This document shows positions 55,727 to 64,000 of a DNA stretch of 64,000 nt, piece after piece. Made by a program: the position numbers and the translations under genes. Numbering within the stretch: position 1 is the stretch's first letter; every line of letters starts with the position of its first letter. Under the pieces are notes generated by a model, which searched no databases, was not told where the DNA came from, and saw nothing but the letters and a program-made list of their open reading frames with translations. The stretch covers positions 1 through 64,000 of the forward strand of contig JAXQJY010000031.1 of NCBI GenBank assembly GCA_037042185.1. The letters are read 5' to 3'. This stretch comes from Sordariomycetes sp. S80-01Y. Taxonomy: Eukaryota > Ascomycota > Sordariomycetes.

Positions 55727-58700
55727 CTACGCCCGGCTGACCTTGGGCGTCAGGTCTTTGATTATGTACATCTGTCCGTAGATGTCAGCCGACATATAGA
55801 AGATGCGCATGGATGAGAACACAGCGTCGTCGACAAGAGGCTTCAGCTCGGAGAAGGACAGATCGAGACTCTTGCGCTCGTACTCGGCAATCTTGAGAAG
55901 ATTCCGCTTCAACGAATTGTCTTCGTTGCCGCACGCAGATTCGAACTCGGGAAAATTGACGCTGTTGAGGCTCCCTTCCTCCTTGTCGCGTGCTAGAGAT
56001 CCCGCGTCGTTGTAGAGCCGACAGAGCGCAGCCAGGCGGCGCGAGAGGTCCTGCGATATGTACTTGGCTTGAGGTGACGCCAGCCGGTCGGATCCGTTAC
56101 CCAGCATGCAAAAGAAGGAGGCCACGGCAAAGGGTCCAGCAGTATGGTCGCCGGAGACTGTGTGCGTCCATGTGTACAGCGAGGACCGAGCCGCGCTGAA
56201 GATGGGGTTCGATCCCTGGCGTGCCTCAGGCTGTGGCTCTGATCTATGGCGTAGGCTATCCTCTTCCTGGATGAGATGGGCTGTGAGGAAATCCTTGATC
56301 GTGCTTTTGAGCTGATTCCTGTTGTACGTGGTCGCTGAGCGCACGTACTGAGCCTGCCACAAGTATAGAATGAAGCGCTTCAGGGGTACTCTCACGTCCT
56401 GCTCGTCAGCTCCATTCTGACCGTTCTCTTGGATTGTCTGCAGGTCGCCGTCTTCCGCGTTGTTAGCTTCGGCAATGCCTTCGGCCTCTCGGAAGAGATC
56501 ACCGATGGAGTCCTTGAGGCTGATGACTGCGTCGATGCCCAGGCTGGCGACTCTGGTCTCGATAAAGTTGTCCACCAAATACGCAAGCGCGGAAATGACC
56601 ATCATCTCCAGCATAATGTCCGCGCTCAGCACTTGGCCATTCATATTGTTCCCAGAGGTCCAGGTGAAGGGGATGAAAGTCCAGTGTTTCTGCTTGCTAT
56701 TCGTTCCTTCTCGGAGCACCTCGGTGCACTTCTGCTTCAGGCGGCTTTGAAACAGGAAGCCTTCGATAACCGAAGCCGTCAGGAGCCAGTTCGGCGCCGA
56801 CGAGAAGACAGGTAGCATCTTGTAGAACGATACCGGCTTCAGAATGGCGTTGAGGGGCTGCTCCGGCAGGATATCCCAGATTCGGGGCAGAACGTCCTCG
56901 CGCTGGCACTTCAACGCCGCAAGTATGTACGCTTGTGAAATAACCCAAGATCCGTAGGCCACCTTTTCGATCCATAAGGACTCCGGCTGGGTCGCCGTGC
57001 CCAGCGTGCGCACGAGGTATTCTCGGCCGCGGGTGACCGCCTCGTCAATTTGGGGCTGCAGCGGCTGCGCAAATGGCATGGACGCGACCGCAGTGATCGC
57101 CAAAATGCTGTAGGAGGTCACCTCGCGCTTGTCATCCCAGGAGCCGTCTTCGTTCTGGGTGGCCAAAAGCCGTACAAGTATTTGGAACACCACGACCAAT
57201 GCGTCTTGCAGAAGCTCAACCGGCAGACCAGGCAGCACGTCCTGGGCCCAGAGCCGCACGGTGCGGCCAAGAGATTGTGCCAAGAGCATCCAGGTGTAGT
57301 TGGGGGATAGGTTCTGCAGCGCCCGCGTCAGCATTGGCTCATAGACCGGCGCCTCGTCGGCGTTCTCACCCATTTATCCTTGAGCTCGTGCGAGTCCTGC
57401 CACCAGGTGCGGCACAAAAAGCGCATGGCCTTCTCGATGTCTTTTTCATGCTTGTACATGTCTGGGCTTGAGCACATGGCGGCCAGGGCGTTGCTGTTAG
57501 CGGAAACGCTGCCGTCCCTCTCCCTGTCGTACGTCTTGAAATGGGAGCCGCCCCCGTACCTCTCAATCAGACGGGTGGCGGTAATTGGCACGCCAAGGTG
57601 CGCCAGGGTGATGATGCCCTTCGCTGTATCGTCGGCGTCTGCCTCTATTGAGGGTGCTTGGGCTGATCAGCTCGAGTAACTGAGCGGACGCTCGTTCACC
57701 TACCAAACCCTATTAAGCCATCTCCGGCGGCAAAGGCATCGGTAAGAGCCTTCTCAATTGCGTGAAGATTCTTCCTGCCCAGCTCAGCAACGGTGAACCC
57801 TCCTGCCAGCAAGGTAGAGACGACCTGGAGCATTATGAGTTAGCAGCCGCCGCTGTAGGAGCTCTGAACAGCGAGAGACGAACCCATGTGTATTCGAAGT
57901 TGGTCGAGGGGTAGGCGCTTGGAACACCGCCAGAGCCTCTTCCCGACCCGGCAGCCACGACCTGGCGAAGATAGTTCTCGGCCTCGGCATCCCAGGACGA
58001 GCAATTCATGAGGTAGGCCGCTGTTGACGAGGGTGAGGCCATCATGCTGCCATGTGCTTTGTGCTGAGCAAGCCGGTCAAAATCGACGGTGCCTATGAAG
58101 GCCTCTAGTGAATGTAGAATTGTTGACTTGGCGCCATTGTAAACACCTTCGAGGTCAATAAAAGTCAACTTGCGGTCTCTGATCTTGAACAGCGCTGGGC
58201 GAGCCGCGAAGTCAAACGACATGTCATGCTCAGCTAGAAGCGCCAGGATGGTAGGCAGTATCATTTCAAAGCCAACCGGTAAGGTTGAGTTCATGTCGAG
58301 ACCCTGCAGCTCCTCTTGCAGAAACGCTCTGGCCTTGCTGATCTTTGCGTCGAGTTCATCCTTCGGCACGGGCACGGACGGCCCAAGCTGTCGGTGTCGA
58401 CACATGGCAAGCAGCGCAGATGCCGTATTGAGCATTGCATCAGTCTTCATGGCCCCAGCGCCCCATCCACCGTCGGCCTGCTGCGTTTCGAGCAGGAGCG
58501 CGAAGGTCGATGGGAACAGCCAGCTGTGGGTGATGCCGTCCTCGTCGTTACCAACAGGCCGGGAAACCATTGACACCCAGGCCGTGTCGTGAACGGCACA
58601 TGTCATTGACCCATAGCCGTACACGCCGTGACCCTCCCTGACAAGATGGTCTACCAGGTCGGCGGCGTGGCTGCTGAGGTCCATGCGCATCTCCTGACCT

Positions 58701-58765
58701 GGTGGAGACTGGATCTCAGCACCGGCCGCGTGGGCAGCGGGTTGAGGCAAAGCCAAGGCAGCCAT
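55727..58765 (-). CDS. Bifunctional CPS/KS-type diterpene cyclase
   Basis: Exons 58765-57884, 57824-57704, 57662-57370 and 57313-55727 total 2883 nt, giving 960 residues, the usual length for fungal copalyl diphosphate/kaurene-type synthases. The class II (protonation) motif DADD is at 343-346. The class I metal motif is DNFIE at 680-684, where gibberellin-type enzymes have DEFFE. The second metal motif is NDAGSLARDKEE from 867. Intron 3 (57314-57369, GTGAG donor, CTGACG branch, CTGCAG acceptor) is needed: without it the frame shifts just before the conserved NLSPNYTWMLLAQ. The enzyme should turn GGPP into copalyl diphosphate and then a labdane-derived polycycle (kaurane, pimarane, phyllocladane or aphidicolane type). 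The exact skeleton cannot be read from motifs. Confidence 0.93.
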
Positions 58766-59317
58766 GATCTGACGAGAACCTGTGTTTGTTGGAGCAGAAT
58801 TTAAAGATGGCAATCTCGAGGCAGAGAGACTTCGGACGGCGCACGGATATAAGTGCAATTAGCTATGTACATGTCCCACCGCAAGCAGATCAACTCCAGA
58901 CACCTAGGGACCGCACACCACTTTAGGCAACATCTATACCAGAACAGAAACAGGTAACCGCAAATGCCGAGGAGGGATGGACGCCTTTGGTATCCGCACA
59001 TGTGCGGGAGTGATCTTCTCGTTGTTAGACTCGAGGGACACCGTACGCTGTCCAAGCCAAGACCCCTGACTGCCTCCAGTATCGCCGATCGAATCCCATA
59101 ATTGCGGTGCAAGGATACGTACCGGATTGGGCAGTGCCTGGTGCATGGTCCTCAAGGCTAGGCAGGGTTCTCGAGCGGGGTCAGATAACAGCCAAAACGA
59201 GCGTCATGCCGTCACGTCGAGCACCGAAAGTCCCTGTCAAAGTCGACACTACTGTTCAGCGCTTGGAGAGTCTCTTTGCGATCCATACTGAATTTTGAGA
59301 GCAGAGCACGACACAAA
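58766..59317. promoter_or_regulatory. Divergent promoter region shared by CPS/KS and P450
   Basis: About 550 bp separates the two divergent start codons, so the genes could be co-regulated from one control region. I could not identify a specific factor site with confidence. Confidence 0.45.
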
Positions 59318-61087
59318 ATGGCTTCGACATATGGCATCGACGCCTTGCTCCCCACGACGAGCTTGCCAAGCCTGTCCACCTTTCTCGACCGGCTTCCTCT
59401 GTACTGGCTATGGACGGGCATCGCCGTGCTTCTGATCTATCTTTTTCATGCTGTTGACAAGTACACCGAGCACACGATCAATCCAGATCTACCGGTGGCG
59501 GGCAAGAAGTGGTCTTGGGAGCCTCATTTTGTTACGAGGTACCGCTTCCTGCTGAGCGCCTGGGAGATATGTAGAGACGCTTTGGAAAACGTGCGTAGTT
59601 CACTCTGCAAAGAACGCACCTTTCTCACTGAACCAGTACGATGGCTCGGCCGTGACCGTGCTGCGGCCAGCGTCCAACATGATTGTTCTTCCACCGCGCT
59701 ACGTGGAAGAGCTTCGCAACGTGCCAGACACCCAGCTGGACGCGCTGGCGTCCGTTGTGACCGTGAGTGGCATCCTCGATTCCTGTAAATCGCTGACCTG
59801 GAATTTCAAGGACTTTCACCACGACCACACCGGGGTCACCATCATCCACGGTACTCACCTGAACTACAATGTGGTGCGGAGGCAGCTCACCCCGAGGCTC
59901 GGCGGGATGATGCCTGAGCTGCACGCCGAGATGGAGGACGCGCTGAAGGTTGTTATGCCAGCATGCGACGGTGAGATGGTACGCACCTGGCGTTGATGGC
60001 GTTGCTGACGGCTGACCCAGACGATTGGGTCACTATCGACCTGGCCAAAGTGATGACGCGCCTCGTCTCACGGATGGCATCGCACATCTGGTTTGGAGAC
60101 AACCCCATGTGCAGGGATGAAGCGTGGCTAGCGCTCAACATGGAGGTAATTGAGGACATCTGCCTCACCGCACTTATCCTCAAGGCCCTGCCCGGTATCC
60201 TGCACCCAGTGGTAGGGCCCATCCTGCCGTCGAGGCGGAAGCTGTGGCGCTCAATGGACCGCGTGCACTCGTACGTGGTGCCCCTCATCGAGGAGCGCAG
60301 GAGACGCCAGGCAGCGGAGGGCAAGAATTACGAAAAGCCCGATGACATGCTCCAGTGGTTCATGGATGACGCCAATGAGGACGAGCAGGACCCCACAGGG
60401 CTCTCGATGCGTTACATTTTCGCCGTGCTGGGGTCCCTGTACCTCGTCTCCAACGCAATGGTCGACATCCTGTACGATTTGACGGCCCGGCCGGAGTATC
60501 TGGATGCGCTGCGTGACGAGGTGCGCCAGGTGCTGGCCGAGGACGGCGGCTGGGTGAACGGCACCGACCTGAAACTCATCAAGATGGACAGCTTCATGAA
60601 GGAATCACAGCGGGTCAACTCCCCAAGCCCTCGTACGTTGCGCCCCTCCCCTCTTGCACGCCGAATCTAACGCAGGCCAGTGAGCTTCAAGCGTGTCGCG
60701 CTGGAGAGAATGGTCCTTTCCGATGGTCTTGTGCTTCCGAAAGGGGCTTACGTGTGCGGCATCAACGCAGGCACCGTCGGCGCAGTGTCGGACGACTTCG
60801 ATGGCTTCCGGTACTGCAAGCTGCGAGACGAGTCCAAGACCAATCCTCGCCAGCACATGTTCACCTCGACCGACCCGAACCACATGACGTTCGGCCACGG
60901 ACGACTAGCCTGTCCGGGCCGTTTCTTGGCGGCGATCGAAATCAAGATGATGCTCGCGTCCTTTATCGACCAGTATGAGCTCAGCTTTGCACCTGGCAAA
61001 AGCCGACCCAATAACCTGCATCTGATGGAGTGGGGATTTGTGAATCCTACGGTCAGGGTGCGGGTCCGACGGAGGCAAGGGGCGTGA
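59318..61087 (+). CDS. Cytochrome P450 monooxygenase next to CPS/KS
   Basis: Exons 59318-59590, 59637-59762, 59811-59970, 60021-60632 and 60681-61087 total 1578 nt, giving 525 residues. The second intron (48 nt) keeps the frame open if retained, but it has a GTGAGT donor, CTGAC branch site and AAG acceptor. The protein has an N-terminal membrane anchor (YWLWTGIAVLLIYLF). The ExxR motif is ESQR and the heme loop is FGHGRLACPGR with Cys at about 468. The I-helix lacks the usual AGxxT: the region reads GSLYLVSNAM, with Ser as the only nearby hydroxyl. Overall layout resembles P450s of fungal gibberellin-type and related diterpene clusters. Divergent transcription from CPS/KS suggests it oxidises that enzyme's product. 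Confidence 0.9.
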
Positions 61088-61477
61088 AGCGAAGGCCGCT
61101 GGAGGGAGTGATTGACTACCAAGCTTGTTTCTGTTATCGTGGCGGCCCCGACAAACCGTGTAGTTCCATTGGCAGTGGACCGGCCCTCCGCGATCTGGGA
61201 GAGCCTAGCCAAGCCACTCTACAGCATCGATAGAATTACATGTACGAGAATGCTGGGTTCTATTGCTGATGCAGCCATAACGGCACAAATCAGGCAATCC
61301 TTCGCCGTGCCAAATTACAGTCCTGCAGAGGGCGTTCTCGCCCTTGAGATGTAACCATGGTGCTCACTATCTGTACAGCCATACATGAATGCGCTCGTGG
61401 CAATGCGCTCGCTCGTCCCAGGGCCCTCTTCCTCGTGCCAACGCGATCCCACCACACAGAGCAGTCCGCGCCTCACA
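61088..61477. other. Intergenic between P450 and GMC oxidoreductase
   Basis: About 390 bp with no other feature. The in-frame codons upstream of the GMC start (from 61385) are probably 5' leader. Confidence 0.4.
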
Positions 61478-63445
61478 ATGCTACCCGCGACCAGGTTCCT
61501 GCGCCTCGGTGCTCTCCTGGCGTCGCTGCTCGGACAGGCGGTCTCAGCCGACTGTGCGAGCCATGACTTTGTTGTCGTCGGAGGCGGTCTCGCCGGCCTC
61601 GTCGTCGCCACAAGGCTGACAGAGGACCCTAACACCTCTGTATTGGTGCTAGAGGCCGGGACAGACCACTCAACCGATGCCAGCATTCGCACGCCGGCTT
61701 TGTGGACGTCGCTGCTGGGAGACCCCGACTATGTCTTCCCGTACCAGACTGCGCCGCAGGTAAGCCAATGGGAGGTTCGGGATCGTCGTGGAGATCGTTG
61801 CTGACGAGTGTCTATCTTCTAGCCAGGGCTGAACGGCAAGCAGCTGAATCTGCCCCAAGGCAGGCAGCTGGGCGGCTCCAGTGCCGTCAACGGCCTCGCG
61901 TACGTTGCCAACTCCAAGGAGGCAGTCGATGCGTGGGAAGCCTTTGGCAACGATGGCTGGGGCTGGGACAGCCTCGCGCCGTACTTCAAGAAGAGCCACT
62001 CGCTGACGCCGCCCTCCGAGGAAGCAGCCGAGCACCTGCGCATTGACTGGATTGACCCGAGCGTGCACGGCAACGGCGGCGTCGAGACCACCTTCGCAGA
62101 GGAGACAGAAAACCCTTTGCCCGCTGCTTGGATGGACACAATCTCTGCCCTTGGCTACCCGCCGACCGCCGACCCTTTTACGGGCACCATGACGGGGGTC
62201 TACGCAAACCCCATGACGATCGACTCGAAAGAGCGTGCTCGCACCGACTCCGTCACGGCGTACTACCACCCTGCTCAGCACCGCCCGAACCTGCACGTGA
62301 GGGTCGGAGCCGTGGTAGAGAAGATCACCTTTGACACCGACGGGGAGGAGCCGAGGGCAACAGGCGTCGAGGTCAGCGTCAACGGCAGCACGCCGACAAA
62401 GATCAGGGCGTCCAAGGAAGTAATTCTTGCCGCCGGCGCCGTTGGCTCGCCCAAGCTGCTTGAGCTGTCGGGCATCGGCTCTCGTGAGCTTCTCGAAGAG
62501 TTCGGCATCCCCGTCGTGTACGAGAACCCCTACGTCGGCGAGAACCTGCAGGACCACGTCAACACCGGCCTCAGCTTTGAGGTCAAGGATGGCATCGAGA
62601 CGCTGGACGCCATCGCGCGAGGCGAGCCCGAGGCTCTGGCTGCGGCGGCTGAGGCCTACGCTGTCAACAAGACGGGGCCCTTCTCCGTGGGCGGTAACTA
62701 CATTGGCTCGCTTCTGCCGCTGCCAGATTTCGTCGAGGGTCCCGACGCTAAGAAGACGTTGAAGAAGGTCTTGGAGGAGAACTCGGAGGATCCCAATCCC
62801 AGCCCCTTCGCTCCTTACCACGCTAAGTTCGTGCACTCTATTCTCGGCAACGAGGATGAGAGCAGCGCCAATCTCTTCGGCTACGCAGCCTATGGCGACT
62901 TCATCTCGCGCCCAGGTTCGATGCCAGGGACCAACGCCAGCCTGGGCCACAACTTCTTCACCCTGGTCGCGGCGCCCTCGTACCCTCTTTCACGCGGCAG
63001 CGTCCACATTACATCCGCCGATCCAGACGCGACCCCGGCGCTCGACCCGCGCTACCTCGAGCACGATCTCGACGTGGAGGTCATGGCGCGCCATGTGCGG
63101 TATCTTGCCAAGATCGCCAATTCCGAGCCTCTCAAGAGTCTGTTCAAGGAGAACGGCGAACGCAACTACGGGTTGCCTGAAGATCTGGAGGATCTGGAAG
63201 CGCTCAAAACGTACGCCAGGGAGGGCGCGCTGACCAACTATCACCTAACGAGCTCGTGCGCAATGCTGCCGCTTAAGCTGGGTGGGGTGGTCGATCCCAA
63301 GCTCTCGGTTTATGGAGTTCGCAACCTGCGCATTGTCGACTCGAGCGTGGTCCCGCTGTCCGCAAAAGGCAACCCCCAAAGCACGATCTATGCCGTTGCC
63401 GAGAAGGCGGCCGACCTGATCAAGGAGAGCCACAAGAGCGACTAG
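61478..63445 (+). CDS. Secreted GMC-family FAD oxidoreductase
   Basis: Exons 61478-61759 and 61823-63445 give 634 residues. The ATG at 61478 is chosen because a signal peptide follows (MLPATRFLRLGALLASLLGQ, cleaved near AVSA). The FAD-binding motif VVGGGLAGLVVATRL comes next, then the GMC signature GRQLGGSSAVNGL and the second signature AAGAVGSPKLLELSGIG. The catalytic His lies in NYHLTSSCAM and the catalytic Asn in KGNPQSTIYAVAEKAADL. Such enzymes oxidise alcohols with oxygen or another acceptor. A secreted or vacuolar member beside a terpene cyclase and P450 may perform a late oxidation, as PatE does in patulin synthesis, but a lignocellulose or general alcohol role is possible. Confidence 0.92.
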
Positions 63446-64000
63446 ACTAGACTAGTAGTGTATCTCGCGGCAGGCATTGTCTTGCTGCGGGGCCAGCAGC
63501 GCCAGAGCTGCCAGACCTAGCCCACACACCGAGATAGGTCCGACCTCGATGCCGTCCAGGGGCTTAGCTTTAATTAGACAATAAACAGCAGACGCTTATC
63601 TGCAACTTGAGCCCCCATCTGCTTCAGATATCTGCTAGACTAGATTGCCTCGGACTGTCCTTGGGGCTTTCAACGCATCACCATTCGTGCCAATCACCGC
63701 GTAGACCCATTTCCAACGGCCTCACCGATAGCGTGGCCCGACAGCCAGCACTCGGGCGCACGTGTTGACAGGCACTGGCGATCAGCATGGGATAGAACCG
63801 GGATCCAAGTTATTTGCCGTTCTTCCAAGTAAGAGCCTGCCACATGCGACTCGCTCTCTGATACCGTGCGTCGATTGTGCGTATCGACAGGGAGATATGC
63901 AGGCTGGACGTCCTCAGGTCGCATCATGCACGATCCTACTGCAACCTCGCCAATCCACCACATGCCGCTCTGCCTCGCTCAAGGCCCCCAATGTGGCTCT
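63446..64000. other. Right-end intergenic DNA
   Basis: Short CTAGACTA repeats follow the GMC stop codon. No further gene is recognisable before the window ends. Confidence 0.4.

Noticed and set aside
61670-62950. A 426-codon open frame on the minus strand
   Set aside because: It lies antisense to the GMC oxidoreductase exon, whose GC-biased third codon positions leave the opposite strand open. The composition is Val/Arg/Gly-rich without any motif.
55727-63445. A gibberellin cluster
   Set aside because: Only one P450 and no desaturase or further P450s are present, and the CPS/KS class I motif differs from that of gibberellin enzymes.

Overview
This window is nuclear DNA of a filamentous ascomycete (Pezizomycotina, most likely Sordariomycetes and possibly Hypocreales). 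The genes carry short spliceosomal introns of 41-70 nt with GTRNGT donors, CTRAY-like branch sites and YAG acceptors. The gene content is typical of such fungi: a multimodular NRPS with N-methyltransferase domains, a bifunctional CPS/KS diterpene cyclase, a LysM protein, a GLEYA adhesin and an M60-type metalloprotease. Species assignment is inference only.

Layout. 1-540 is an AT-rich stretch running into a long imperfect palindrome whose arms differ mostly by C-to-T/G-to-A changes, as repeat-induced point mutation (RIP) would leave. 1.0-1.9 kb holds an unrecognised ORF. 2.45-4.38 kb is a LysM protein gene that looks decayed. 6.84-7.87 kb encodes a secreted, kexin-processed Cys-rich protein. 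9.4-12.1 kb (minus) is a copper amine oxidase. 12.1-14.5 kb appears empty.

The first specialised-metabolism block (14.5-24.3 kb) has a GGPP synthase (minus), a truncated P5A-like ATPase relic (minus), a seven-exon cytochrome P450 (plus) and a UbiA-superfamily membrane protein of the group that includes UbiA-type terpene cyclases (plus). Tail-to-tail with it lies an intronless NRPS of about 4520 residues (24.9-38.5 kb, minus) with order C*-A-T-C-A-NMT-T-C-A-NMT-T-CT. A secreted type-B carboxylesterase (40.0-41.8 kb, minus) follows.

A cell-surface/secreted block (43.2-54.0 kb) holds a GLEYA adhesin with about ten repeats (minus), a divergent M60-like peptidase of 1574 residues (plus) and a small secreted Cys-containing protein (plus). 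The second diterpene block (54.3-63.4 kb) holds a sulfotransferase-like protein (minus), a 960-residue CPS/KS (minus), a divergently transcribed P450 (plus) and a secreted GMC oxidoreductase (plus).

How they may work together (inference). The GGPP synthase could feed either or both of two unrelated terpene-forming enzymes, the UbiA-type protein and the CPS/KS, each paired with its own P450. The NRPS between them has the logic of a cyclodepsipeptide synthetase: a hydroxy-acid-like first A domain, N-methylating modules and a terminal condensation domain. However, it has three adenylation domains, one more than the enniatin/beauvericin/bassianolide enzymes. That NRPS, and the UbiA-type diterpene block, are the best candidates for undescribed systems here.
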